From the NCBI GenBank assembly GCA_013407085.1, contig JACCGJ010005392.1, positions 1 through 64,000 on the forward strand: a stretch of 64,000 nucleotides of DNA, read 5' to 3'. This DNA comes from Atriophallophorus winterbourni. Its lineage: Eukaryota > Platyhelminthes > Trematoda > Plagiorchiida > Microphallidae. Shown in pieces: positions 34,851-47,100 of this stretch. The position numbers were made by a program, and so were the translations under genes. The notes beneath the pieces were generated by a model that worked only from the letters and a program-made list of their open reading frames with translations, did not search any database and was not told the DNA's origin. Position 1 is the first letter of the stretch, and each line of letters begins with the position of its first letter.

Positions 34851-37740
34851 TTAGGGATAAAAATTTGGAAACACAGAGCGCCAGATCGAGTCTAGTTTAT
34901 CTTTGAAGCACGTTACTGAAGTAGAACAAACTACCTCTTCGGGCAGACAGTTCCAATGATTCACTACCCTTTCGCTAAAGAAGTGCCTACGTGCATTAGA
35001 CCTGACATGTTGTTTTGCCAGTTTCAGTGAATGGCCTAGAGTATCTACCACTGGCGCAAGAGCATACATATCAGCCGGATCAATAGAACTAAAGCCTCTA
35101 ACGATTTTGAAGGTCTCGATCAGATCCCCACGTAGTCGCCTTCTTTTTAGCGAGAAGAGATCTAGGCTCAACAGTCGTTGTACATATGACTTCCCAGATT
35201 GCCCTTTAATCATACGAGTAGCTAGGCGCTGAACACCTCCAAGCGTGGCAATGTCCTTTTCCAAGTAAGGAGACCGAGCTTGAACACAATACTCGAGATG
35301 AGGTCTTACTAACGCTTTATACAATGGGATGAAAACCTCTGGGGACCTGCAGGATAGAACTGATCGGAGGCGAAAGAGCTGGTTCCTAGCGCGTTGTGCG
35401 ACAGCTGCACATTGATCAACCCATTTAAAGTCCGCTGAAACCGCAATACCTAAGTCCCGGACTTTTGATACCCCAGTTATCTCCAGTATGTTATCAGGTC
35501 CAGCAACCTGCAGCTTCGTTGCAGCTTTGGACAGAAGATAGCTTTTGGAGAAGTTGATTGGTAGATCCCACGTGGAAGACCACTTGAATGACCTTTTCTA
35601 TATCCTCAAAAAGATCCTGTTCGTTCAGCGATCCGATAAACTTGACATCGTCTGCAAACATATAGCAGGGACACTTAAGCGAGGATGCCAAATCATCGAT
35701 GAAGATAAGAAAGAGTAGTGGGCCTAGTACTGAACCCTGCGGGACTCCACTAACAACTCCTGCTTTCGCGGAATACATATTGCCTATGCGAACGCGAAAA
35801 TACCGATTGCTCAAGAAATTTGTGATCCAGTTCTTTAGAGGGCCATCGATACCTATTTGTCCAATCTTCATTGCAAGCAACCTGTGGTTTACCGAGTCAA
35901 AGGCTTTACAGAAGTCCAAGTAGAGAACTTCGACCTGGTGGCCTTTATCTAGCCTCCTAGTGACCTCATTTAGAAAACATAATAGGTTCGTTAGGCAAGA
36001 CTTCCCTTTTAGAAAACCATGCTGAGCAGAGTTTAGTAACGAACCAGAGACAAGGTGGCGACAGATCCTGTCCCTAATAAGTCTCTCTAGGATTTTGCAA
36101 AGGATACTAGTAAGGCTCACAGGTCTGTAGTTGCAAACTGAAGATCGACTGCCACCTTTATGTATAGGAATCACATCAGCCTGCTTCCATGCACTAGGAA
36201 TATACCCATACCTTAAGGTTGCGTTAAAGAGGCGACTCACCGGTTGTGCTAATACAGGCGCCATGTTCTTAATAAATTGAGGGTGAATACCATCCGGGCC
36301 CGCAGATTTATGTGGATTTGTTGCTTCAAGTGCAAGCCTGACCTCATTATCAGTGAAAATTATTTCATCTAGGGTAGGAACGCTATCTGACCTTATGTCC
36401 ACTGGCATATTCGAGAGATCAGTTTGGCGATCAGGCCTCTGAACAGCTCGAAAATGTTCGAGAAAAGCCGAAGCCTTTTCAGAATCTGAATCTAGTTGAG
36501 ATCCATTGTCCAGTTGAAGGTTGCCTATGCAATCGCGAGTTTTGCCTTTGGATTGTGCATAGCTATAGAAACGCTTTGGGCACTGTCTTATATTACATGC
36601 CAGTCGTGCCTCAAATTCACGTTTTGCCTTACGTTGGCTTCCCACAGCCTTATTTCTAAGTAGTTTATACCTTGTCCAGGCCCATTGTGTCTGAGAAGCT
36701 TTGTAAGTTTTCCAGGCACGGTCCCGGATTTTAATACCACGGCGCATCGATGGTGTCCACCACTGTGGCTTGTTGCGTCTTTTGACGTGCACCAACGGAG
36801 CAAATCTGTCTTGCAGTGTGGACAGACAATGGTGAATAAGCTGCCAGTTTGCTGCCATATCATCACCAGAAGATTGTGACATGATCTGATCTGCTTCTTC
36901 TGAGACAACACTCCAGTCTACCCTATTGGAGTTGCGCTTTAGTTTCGGAGGCGGTTTGTCATGCCTGAGCAGTAGCTTGAAGCTAATCATGATGTGATCA
37001 CTTTTCCTTAGTGGGGAAAGATATTGCACCTGTCGAACCATTTGTTCATTCGAAGATATAACAAGATCCATGACCGAAGGTTCACAGCCATGTCGGAACC
37101 TTGTAGGCTCAGTTACATGTTGGCTAATGGCATGTCTGTGGGTCCATTCCATGAAGTCCTCAGACATCTTATCAGCTTGGCAGCTCTGGTTAGGCCAAGA
37201 TATGTGTGGTAGATTAAAGTCACCCACCATAAGAACCTGAGACCCAAACGCACGTAGTGAACTCAAATTCTCAAGAAAGTTATACATATCCCGTACTCCT
37301 GAATGGGGACTCAAATAAACGCTCGCTATTACCGTAGATTGCTTATAGGAGGGGACTCAAATAAACGCACGCTATTACCGTAGATTGCTTATAGGAGTGA
37401 ATGAGACAGGAGCTAAGTTGCACATTGTGCGTGCCAAGCCTAACGTTCAACTCTGAGGTACGGAGGCCTGACCTGAGAAGAATAGCAACACCGCCACCTT
37501 GTACTGCACCCGGTCTATCACACCTGATCACGGAATAGCTGTTACCAACTATATCAGGAATGTCATCAGATGCAGAGAGCCAGGTTTCTGTCAGTGCAAT
37601 TACATGCGGTCTTAACTCATGTGCAAGGATGGAGAGTTCAGACCATTTGTTTCGGATGCTACATGCATTCCCGAGTAGCACTGTGGCGGCAGTGTCACGT
37701 AATCTATTCCCAATTAGTCTTGTGTGATTCTCGGGCGGAG
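34851..37740 (-). pseudogene. LINE ORF2 with two breaks
   Basis: Endonuclease starts with NACSIRNKWSELSILAHEL and IALTETWLSASDDIPD, then CDRPGAVQGGGVAILLR. A 46-base tandem duplication (37305-37350 and 37351-37396) shifts the frame. It resumes at 37314 with VGDFNLPHISWPN and KSDHIMISF. Reverse transcriptase follows: AGPDGIHPQFIKN, VLYLDFCKAFDSVNHRLL, GVPQGSVLGPLLF and MFADDVKFIGS near 35650. A one-base frame shift near 35585 separates the last part, which reads WDLPINFSKSYLLSK and VRPHLEYCVQARSPYLEKD to the stop at 34851. All catalytic motifs remain, so only two small changes inactivate the enzyme. Confidence 0.85.
37305..37396. repeat. 46-base tandem duplication in LINE ORF2
   Basis: Positions 37305-37350 and 37351-37396 are identical except for one base (CGCTCGC against CGCACGC). 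Forty-six is not a multiple of three, so the duplication itself breaks the ORF2 frame. Confidence 0.9.
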
Positions 37741-39021
37741 TACCCGAGAAGTCAGCACGTTTTTTGGCGTACTGCTTGCGATAGCCGAGTCACCTGGTGC
37801 GGCCTGAACACCAGCTGTACACTGCAGGTTGCTAACCACGAGCTGTGGAATTTCAGGGATAATAATACAACCACAGACCCCATCCTCGGACGCTTCCAAG
37901 AATTCTTCATCTGATGAAGCCCCATCGTTTTCGGATGAACGGCGCCCTTGATTGGACGTTACTTCGGAAAGAGAATCCATTAGCTTTGTACAACCTCGCT
38001 TGTCGTTATTAGAGGTCTTAACAATCTGATCCCTCCTATTTGAGGCGGAAGAGTATTGTCTTATCCAGGAGGGAGGGTTGTCCGGCTTAACCTGCAGTTT
38101 TTCTAAAGTTGCTTCGGCGATGTGGTCAGCCTTAGATAGTAAAGCGTCCCGATCCGCCTGGTATTTGAATTCTACCAGGATTGGCCTAGGGCGACTATCC
38201 AACTTCCATTTTCCAAGACGGTGAATTCGCATTGTAGGAGTGGAAGGCCTCAGACCTACCATGCGGATAAGATCGCTGATACATCTGCGATCTAAATCTT
38301 TTCTAGACCTCGATTCCTTAATGAATGGCTCTGCTCGATTAAAAACCAGTACATTTCGTGTTCTAGTTTTTGGAGCAGGGGTGCCACGCAATGTATCGAA
38401 TTTCTTGCGCAATTCATTTAATTCCTGGATAATGTGATCCAGTGCGGGTGATCCGGCAACAATTTCATGTTGCTTCCGTTGGGTAGTAGCTTTATTCGCC
38501 TTCCTACGCCTCTTCGGAATCTCTGCTACATTAACCACCCTGCTATTAGAAGCTCGCATTTGAGAACGAGATACCTGGCCATTTATGACTGCGTCCTGTG
38601 TGGATGCAGTTTTTTCGGCGTTCTTGGTAGCACGCTTTTTAGATTTGACCACCTTAGAAGAGGTAGCCTGCTTGATAGGACTTCGTAGCTGGCTAGATTT
38701 GTCAGCTAAGTCAGTGCCAGCCATTTTATCAGAACTCACACTAGCCCTCACAACAGATGCAAACGTTGGGGCAGGTATAGAATCTGACGAGCAAGGCAAC
38801 GTCCGACTATTTCTTGGCTTTAAACAAGCGGCGTCTGTGGCAGCCTGATGACAGCCGCTACAGTACCACTGCAACCAGCGGTACTTCGCATAAATCCCAT
38901 AGTGAGATTTATGTATACCTGAACAACTAGGATGAGCCCAAAGCTTGCATGCTGTGCACTCAATTCCTTTTGCTACTATTTTGCCACATTTGACATTGAG
39001 GCATGAATTTCTAGTACTCAT
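37714..39021 (-). CDS. LINE ORF1 protein with PHD-like zinc finger
   Basis: A complete frame of 435 residues from the ATG at 39021. The N-terminus has a zinc finger (CLNVKCGKIVAKGIECTACK, then LWAHPSCSGIH and YCSGCH). A basic, lysine-rich middle follows. Near residues 230-310 lies the conserved segment RNVLVFNRAEPFIKESRSR and MRIHRLGKWKLDSRPRPILV. ORF1 proteins of this clade bind element RNA. The end overlaps the ORF2 frame, which is open at least 30 codons upstream of its first conserved residue and has no ATG there. Copy 2 shares the C-terminal half. Confidence 0.8.
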   Translation of the reverse strand: MSTRNSCLNVKCGKIVAKGIECTACKLWAHPSCSGIHKSHYGIYAKYRWLQWYCSGCHQAATDAACLKPRNSRTLPCSSDSIPAPTFASVVRASVSSDKMAGTDLADKSSQLRSPIKQATSSKVVKSKKRATKNAEKTASTQDAVINGQVSRSQMRASNSRVVNVAEIPKRRRKANKATTQRKQHEIVAGSPALDHIIQELNELRKKFDTLRGTPAPKTRTRNVLVFNRAEPFIKESRSRKDLDRRCISDLIRMVGLRPSTPTMRIHRLGKWKLDSRPRPILVEFKYQADRDALLSKADHIAEATLEKLQVKPDNPPSWIRQYSSASNRRDQIVKTSNNDKRGCTKLMDSLSEVTSNQGRRSSENDGASSDEEFLEASEDGVCGCIIIPEIPQLVVSNLQCTAGVQAAPGDSAIASSTPKNVLTSRVLRPRITQD

Positions 39022-39060
39022 ATCTGACAGATAATATGATGAGTAATGAAACGTTACCAA

Positions 39061-39558
39061 AAATACAAGCTGATTTTATCGCTAGCGTAATTAGTCAGCA
39101 AAATATGGAGAATATAGTAAAATAGTGATTCTATTTTACTGCAAGTTGAAGGAATAGTGAAAATTCGTAATATTTTATCGGAGCGTGGAAAAAACTACCA
39201 AATTGAACGTACCGCGCAAGGACGTTTTTATAAACCATTTTCTTTTTTCAGCTAAATTAGAGGCAGTGAGAAAAATTTTGCATCATTTTGCACAGATAAT
39301 AGACGAATTCAGAAAATAAATGAATGTTGAAAATTCGAGCTGTGTGGAAGCAAAATTTCAACCGGTCACCATGGTCCCATCTTTCCAAATAAAGAAATTA
39401 TAGTCGCTAAATAAACTTATCAACAACTTACACTCCTGTACAAACCGAACTAAACTGAAAAATGTCTTTTCATAATCCAATTTTTCCAGTTACTTTTAAT
39501 AAAACTTGAGCTACATTTGTTTAAATCCGTAAAATCGCCATTATATACACTTTTTGAA
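39061..39558. other. Flank between LINE and CLK gene
   Basis: AT-rich non-coding sequence upstream of the kinase start codon. It probably holds the 5' UTR and promoter, but no TATA box or other site can be defended. Confidence 0.35.
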
Positions 39559-41313
39559 ATGGTTGTAGATTCTATGTGTTCATTGGGAAAGAACTGTAAA
39601 CGTTCAAAGAGCAATCATCGCTGCTGCTACAATTCGAGATTTAGAAATCAGCATACGCGACAGCCGTCCGATTCTCCTTCCTCTAGTTCGACCTCCAGCA
39701 GTAGCGCCCATCGAAAGAGATCCTCATCCTCTGGAAAAACATCCTCCGGGTATGGGTGTTCTGATCCCAAACGTCCTCGTGTGAACCGGGAATCCGAAAG
39801 GTAATTTTATCGTCTTTTTGGTTTATTTCGTTTTATTAATTTTCCATTTATCTGCACGGATACGGCTTATTTAGAACTTTTCCTTCTGAACTATTTTTAT
39901 TATATTGAACGTATGTGATTGTTTTTGTCTTGGTTCAGGCGAAGACGTAGCTCCCATGTTTCACGTAAGGCAAACTTCACTGGCACCAGTAAGACGGTCG
40001 GTATATCTGGCAGACGGTCTGACTCGCGTAACAGCCCTCTTCCGCCCTATCGCTCCGGGGTCGAACGTATGGGTGACAATTCTCCCAAGACCACCTCACC
40101 CCATCCCATTAGACACCAGAGAAGCAGAAGTGGTCATCATTCCAGGGGACATTCACCATACACTCGTGTGCGTAACGGGGTTCCTTCTCTCCATAAATCC
40201 GAACGTACTGATGCTGGTCGCTTTAGACGTGAAAGAAGGGAGCAAAAGCGTCGTGCCGAAAAATCCCAAAGGAAAGCGAGCCATGAGAGACACAAACAAA
40301 AGCCTCCACCGGTGGTTACTGTCAACGATATCATCAAACGACGTTACCGCGTTCAGAAGATTATAGGAGAGGGTAGCTATGGGCAAGTTTTTGAGTGTTT
40401 TGATCTGTGCACTAACACCCTCACGGCAGTGAAAGCGTTAAAACCACAAGATGATTACAAAGATGTCGCCAAACACGAACTCAATATACTTGAAACAATC
40501 AACAAGCTAGATTCTAAAAAATGTTCTCACTCGATCATTTCGTTGGATTTCTTTGACTGGCATAACCATTTCTTTCTCGTATTTCCACTGTTGGGACCGA
40601 GCGTTTTCTCCTTTCTTGAACAAAATAATTATGAACCATATCCAGTTGAACAATCAGCTGCAATAATTCGACAGGTTTGCGAGTGTGCTGAGTTTTTGCA
40701 TTCTGTTGGTATTACCCACACCGACCTTAAACCCGAAAATATACTGTTCGTCGACGGCGCATATGATGAATACTACAGCAATAGACGACGTCGGACCATA
40801 CGCAGAATTAAGTCCCCAATCGTAAAAGTAATTGATTTTGGTTCCGCTACATTTGCTGATGATCATCATTCAACGACAATACAAACTCGTCATTATCGCG
40901 CTCCTGAGGTCGTCATGGAACTGGGATGGGACAATTCCGCGGATGTCTGGTCAATAGGTTGTATTCTGTTCGAATTATTGACTGGTCAATGCCTATTCAT
41001 GACTCATGATAACTTGGAGCATCTTGCGATGATGGAACGTGTGCTAGGCCCACTTCCCAAGGAAATGGTCAAAGCATCCAAGCGGCGACGATACTTCCGA
41101 CATGGGCGACTTGATTGGCCAGACGACACATCCGATGCACGCCATGTGCGAAAAACATTGAAGTCACTTGGAGATTATTGGTTCTCTTTTTCCGACATGA
41201 ATATCCGACTCGCTTTTGATCTTGTACGAGAAATGCTTGTTTATTTTCCCCATTCCAGAATCACCTGTACGCGAGCTCTTGAGCATCCGTTCCTTCTGTC
41301 CTTCACTGACTGA
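39559..41313 (+). CDS. CLK: LAMMER (CLK-type) dual-specificity protein kinase
   Basis: CLK kinases phosphorylate SR splicing factors in the nucleus and so control splice-site choice. Exon 1 is 39559-39800 and exon 2 is 39939-41313. The 138-base intron has GTAATT and TTGGTTCAG ends and joins in phase 2, giving 538 residues. The first 140 or so residues are rich in serine, arginine and basic clusters, as in other CLKs. The kinase domain shows GEGSYGQVFE (P-loop), AVKALK (ATP lysine), HTDLKPENILF (catalytic loop), VIDFGSATF and YRAPEVVMELGW. The family signature EHLAMMERVLGPLP is intact, as is the end RYFRHGRLDW. The ATG at 39559 was chosen because the frame upstream has only a TTG; further 5' exons cannot be excluded. 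No damage is visible. Confidence 0.93.
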
Positions 41314-41445
41314 TATGGCATTACTTATGTACAGTGTTTATTTTTATTCTCAAAATGTATTTAAAGAGTTTTGCCGAGTGGTTTTTCGAAAGATTTCACT
41401 TGAATAGTTTTAAATGGTTACTCTTGGCGATTTGGAGAGTAATTA

Positions 41446-41560
41446 TGCAAACTGCACGCCTAATCTAGGCGAAGTGCCGCACAGTCATACTGCAATTTGG
41501 CTAAGATACTGTCAGGTTGCATAGGCCTAGACAGATGCGAAAGAGAATACAAGTGGGAGT
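41446..41560 (+). repeat. Repeat A, copy 4 (partial)
   Basis: Diverged first half of the family (CCTAATCTAGGCGAAGTGCC and GATACTGTCAGGTTGC), about 130 bases after the CLK stop codon. Confidence 0.65.
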
Positions 41561-41619
41561 ACAATTACTCAACGGATAATATCGGGACCATATCTAACTG
41601 CTCAAGAATAGTACTTGCA

Positions 41620-41835
41620 TATGTATGAAAGCCCAATCCTGATCCAGGCAAAGTGCCACAAAGTTGGAGACTGCACATGGGCGAAAATACTGTCAGGTTG
41701 CCTAGGTCGATGTGAGAAAGAAAATAGAAATGATAGTGAGACTCCAGCGTGTTTCAGTATGCAGCTCACTACCGGTGACATCAGTTTAGCACGATTAGCC
41801 GCACAGCACAAAAGTATTACACATTGCGAGCTCAT
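41620..41835 (+). repeat. Repeat A, copy 5
   Basis: Nearly complete copy with the head TATGAAAGCCCAATCCTGAT and the word CAGCTCACTACCGGTG. It is placed 60 bases after copy 4 in the same orientation. Confidence 0.75.
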
Positions 41836-44144
41836 GTTACTCAATTCTTGTGTAACCGCTTGTCTGTGGTTAAATCAGCTGTGCTTGAGAACAGTAATTA
41901 TGTCATATTATTTCCAAAAGCCATACAATTTACTGATTTTAATTTTATGTATCGATTATTATTTACTATTGTGCATCGAACCGAAGGTCAAAATCTTCAG
42001 ATTGGTATTTAGAGTCTGAATGCCTGTGACATTTGAACAAGTCGGTCATCAGCCCGGGCCACAACTATTTATCATATTTTCCGGAGCGCTATCCATGTGT
42101 AATGTGGCGAACTGCAATTATTTCGTCAACATAAATGAATATAAAACTGGGGAAATGTTTTGGGGGTCTTAAGCGTAAACACTCGAGCCGGCGGGGTTCT
42201 GTTGTACAGAATAGGATCCTCCGTATCCACAGTTGTTATGCGAAATAGCTTTACGAGTAATTTGAAATACGGAGCTTCTAATATATTTTTAACGGACTTG
42301 TTGGTGCCGCTTGTGCACATTTTACGTCAAATTGGTTTGGAGATTACTAAATCTTGCTGTGTACCAGTTATCTAGAACAAGATAAACGAATAATATGCCA
42401 CCCATTCGTATATTGCATATGTCGATGTCTTGACCGGTACACTCGATGGGGATATTATAACTGAAACCGTATTGTGTACTCTTGTGCCTTGGAGATCCAC
42501 TTGGTATTACAGAATTATGCAATTTTGCGTTCATGCATGGTTTTTTGGACTGCGTAGTAGTCCATGCATCTAATTCCAGCTAATGCGTACTCGATTAACT
42601 TTTGTGGCACTTTATTGTTCTGTTTTTCATTGCCTTTGATTCTCTTAATGTCAATTCTTGGTTATTTTTTGCAATTATGGTGGTATGCTATAACGTGGCA
42701 CGCACTGAAATTATGCCAAAGCTATTTATTTGAGGCGAAAAAGGACCGCACAGAATTCGAAGTTCATATTTTCGCATCAAATATCCACTAACTTGAAAGT
42801 AAATCTCATGCTTTTGAATTGATTATCCCAAGAATCATTTTAATTTTCTGCCTACGATGTGTTCTGACTGTTTATGCACGCAGAAACTTTGGTTAAGTTT
42901 AAAACAGCACATCATTCGTTCTATGATATGGTAATGTGCCTTGTGGCAAATAATCCGTTGAATCTATGCAGTTCTGATATTTTTGTAATAGCTGTCGGTT
43001 TATAAGTTGCAACGGAAACGAATTTCTCAATCGATTAAGGTTTCGATTCTCTAGATGTTTCTTGCCAAGAATAGCGCCGCAGTTAAGCAAGTTCCACTTC
43101 AAAGTTTGTTATATAATTCTCGTCCCCAAAAATTGAATTGTGATGTGATCCCACGTTGATTTGTGAAATACTTATACATTACTAGTGCTTTGCCCTGTCG
43201 ATTGCATTTGAAAAAGTGATATCTTTCGGCGCCTGTGTAGTTGCTTTTGGCAGAACTGCAGTTGAGTCTGTTTTAACCCAACAGTTGATAGGAAAATTCT
43301 TATATTTTTCATGTCCAGGTTGTGGTTTAAAGCAGTACATCCTTAATTGAACTTTGAAATGTGCTTTGCAATATTATCTTGTTGAATATTGAATGTCGCA
43401 CCAGAGAATTGTCTTTTCAATCCAGTTTCATATAGGTAGTATATCTCATCTCTAATCAGCGCTAGCGAAACTGTGCTCGGTTTGCCACAGCCTACTCTTA
43501 TGCTTAACATTGACCAGTATTGGTCCTAAATAATGTGGATTAAGTTCTGATTGAACATAATTGCAATCTGCGAAACGAATTGCTATTGACAATTGATTGT
43601 CATTCTTAGTTTGCTTAGTTCTCCGGCATAAATGACCCAACATTACCCAGTTTATCTGCTTGCATACACTGCTCTGACATTGGTCACGTTGATTTTATCT
43701 AAACGGCACATCATGTTTAATATATCCCCCTGGGTGACATGCATTTTATCACGGCGTTACTTTCCCCGGCCCAGAGATTGCTTTTATCCATGTAGACCAT
43801 TAATGGCAATGAAGTTTGAGCAATTCATTATTCTGTTCAGATAAATTGTAAAACTTTCACTCCTGCAGCTATTTTTATTCTAATGTCGTGTTCCATTCTA
43901 CTGTACCACATATGTTATCACTTTCGCTAATTTCGAATCTGCCTGAGATATCTTGTATATTTTATGTTCATGTTTGAATTAAGCCGAGTTTGACTTTGGA
44001 GCCACCGTTGAATAAAATTCATAAAAAACAGTCAGAAATCAGCCGTAATGTTCAAGATCACCCCTCGGTCTTTTGCGAGCCACCAGTAGTCTGAGTCACT
44101 CATCTTTGTACAAACAATACATCGAATTGAATTATATTTAACAT
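41836..44144. other. Intergenic region between two convergent genes
   Basis: No coding domain, known repeat or RNA gene was recognised. Short open frames such as the hydrophobic one at 42564-42791 lack supporting motifs. The 3' ends of CLK and of the MSH5-like gene both face this interval. Confidence 0.4.
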
Positions 44145-47100
44145 TTATTTAAAAAGCGTTTTCGTTGATTCTAGCAATTCCATGAGATTTTCAGTCATTT
44201 TTTCAGTGTCCACATGTTGCAACCTTCGCAAAATTATTTGCTTTCTGAATCGATGAATGTGTAATTAATTTGCACCTACTGAACATGGTCTGCATCAGAT
44301 AGCCCGTTTTGATGAAGCGGACCACGTGCAATCTGAAAAGCCTATATGAGAATATTTCACTGACCTGTTGTGCCCTTTGAATAACTCTTTTTGGCACTCC
44401 CGCTGCTCTGGCCACTTCGATCGCGTAGCTGTGTTCTGATATGCCGTCGACAGCCTCGTATAAATATGTCAGCAGACCATTTCTGGTTACGGTTTTCATA
44501 GTCTAAAATTAATGCGAATAAGCCAAGTAATTATGTTGCTTTCTGGTGCAATGCTGCAACATCGATTGGTAATTCAAAGTAAGTCCTGCTTTGATACTTT
44601 CTTCGGTTTATGCTAGCATATAAAGTATAGTGTTGCAATTTTGCGAACTTCGAATAGACCATGAATGGACAAGATAGCTTTTTGGAGTATGTTGGAACAC
44701 CCGCACTAAAAGGAAACCTATTCTAATGCACAACCTTTTCGTTGTCGTTATCCGATAGAGAGAATGGCCGTGTGGGTTGTCAAGCTACCGCAACTAGATC
44801 TGCGACCTGGACAGTATGCGAGCTCATTTTCATTCTAGAACTGCGGCACTTATCCTGCACCAAACTCCTGATTTCATAAATAGATACCTGGACAAGAAAA
44901 TGTATAAGCAATAATCGTGCGTAAGAAAATGTTACATGTCGCTGAGAGTTTTGGGGGTGTGTGCTTTTGGAAGTGATTACTTTAGGTAGCACGGGCCTTT
45001 GCGTGACGCGAAGTATATCTGAAATGCGAATGCCCAAGTATTACATTTTACTATGTTTCTTGCCCTTGGACTGGTGTTATGAAAACCCCCGCTATTTTTA
45101 GCCGCTTTGAGAAAACAGGAAATATAAGGTCACTCAAATAACGTGTTTTTTCCTATGTTTTAACTTACCTTGAATTTGATCGCAGCCTTCCTTTTCAATA
45201 GAGCAATCATATCTGCATTGTGTGTCGATGCCACGAAATGAAGATTCCGTTTTCTCATGCGCTCGATAATCGCCACTGTCAGCGCGACAGCGTCTTGCTG
45301 CGGGGAATCATATTAACCAATCATTATATGAATAAGGCAGCATGTTACAGCTAGCTCCTAATGATTTTGACGCTATCAAGGACGTGCAACAAATGCTCGT
45401 CGCTTACCTCTTGTTTTGTCACAGTCAAACTTACTTTCTCTATGGCACTGGCAAATTCGTCTAATAGCACAATTGTTTCATCCACTGCGTATCGGCACAG
45501 CATTGACGCAAAGTTCAAACTCGAGATCATCGGTTCACGCTCTATTTGGTTCGTTTCACTGACCAGCGCATATATAGCGTCAACCGGTTTCAAAACCACA
45601 GTCTCTGCAGGCACATAACTCCCGATTTGACTGAGGTAAACGATTATACCTATCTGGAAAGTAAAAAATGTCGATTTTAATTCGCTGGATAAGAAACCAC
45701 TTGCGTATGTATCACATGCGTTTATATTTCTAGATGTATTCTTTGTTTACTGGAAATGTAACATTTTCCCTCATTTGTATGAATATGCTATCACCAGCAC
45801 TTGACTTTTGTAGGCAATCAGAATCGGTCAGCATCAAACTAGCGCAGGTAAGCTTTGACAATCACTGTACTAAGAATGAATTCACGATGATTTTGCTCCT
45901 TTATGGACAATATATTTTATCTTGCGCGTCGTGTTTTTATCGTCCTTGGGGAACACTGCAATTGCATGCTTACCTGTTTGAGGTATACGCTCTTTCCACT
46001 CGCGTTTGGGCCAGTAACGATTGAAGTTCGCCCTGTTTTATCGTCTGAACGAAACGAGTTCCGAACTGTATTAGTGGCTACCAGTTGGTGTATCGGGTGC
46101 CATCCGTTGATTATCTTGATGCAGCTTTCTTCCGAGAATTTCGGACGTGTCCCGTTTAGCGCGTTAGCTGCGATGGCCAATGCTGAGAGACTGAAAGAAG
46201 CGTTTTATACAAATTATTTGCATCCGTCAGCTATGAAGTGTGTAGTACTCTAACGATAAATTAATGACGACACTTGTTTCCTATTGTTCATGAGTAATTC
46301 CCAAATCTAATGTTGAACAGCTTGTTGCGAGGAATCGGATGATTGTTTTTTGGTCTATATGTCCATCGCTCGAGGTGCTCGTTCTCGGATATTTTCTAGT
46401 AGACTTGCTGGGTACGTCAGGCTAGTTTCTTCGGAGAGAACATCCGAAAATGCCTTGGTATGATGCAACTAGGGCGAGGATTCGGTGACTGATTATGCGG
46501 AGTTCCTGTTGTAGCCAAGCTATCTTAGTATCAGCTATCTCAATTAAATTGACTGAAACTGTACATAATTTCATCGTTTGGAGTTTGTCTATTGAACCGA
46601 TTTCTAGAATCGTTTTCAGTGGATGGTGATAAGAAAGACTTGTTTTGATGCACAACAATGAAATGCGGCAAGGAAGCTACTTATTTTCGTTCACAAAAAT
46701 TCGTTAACTCTGGTTCGAGGTATACGTTTTAGGCCTGCTTTTCTACAGGTTTCATGGTATATGATTTGCATGACTGCATGTATTCAGGATTAGCCATGTT
46801 TACACGAGCAACCAGTGCTTGGTGTCCATGTTGGACCCGCACATATCAGTTGTGAATGTTAACACCATGACTAGTGTTCGACATTAATTTATAGCATTAG
46901 TAAACACGGTTTCCACCTTACCAATCAATTTCCGCTACAAACTGGTTTATCCGCAGTAGTTCCTTCGAATGTTGTAACATTCGATCCTGCAGTCGGTGCA
47001 TTATTGCGGTTTCTGCATCTGTAAAGATAATCAATAGGCCAACGATCATTTTCAAGTGAAAACAGGTTAAGGGCTTTGCATGCTTCTAGGTACCGTGAGT

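Larger units (their letters stand above)
34621..39060 (-). mobile_element. CR1-like LINE copy 1, nearly full length
   Basis: The element reads on the minus strand as ORF1 (39021-37714), ORF2 (about 37740-34851, broken) and a 3' UTR ending in a GAACT tandem at 34621-34645. The same tail closes copy 2 at 11344. It is the longest member of its family in the window. The 5' boundary is uncertain. The CLK kinase gene starts about 500 bases beyond it on the other strand. Confidence 0.85.

Noticed and set aside
42564..42791. Hydrophobic 75-codon frame that might be a small membrane protein
   Set aside because: No ATG context, homologous motif or neighbouring exon supports it; AT-rich DNA gives such frames by chance.
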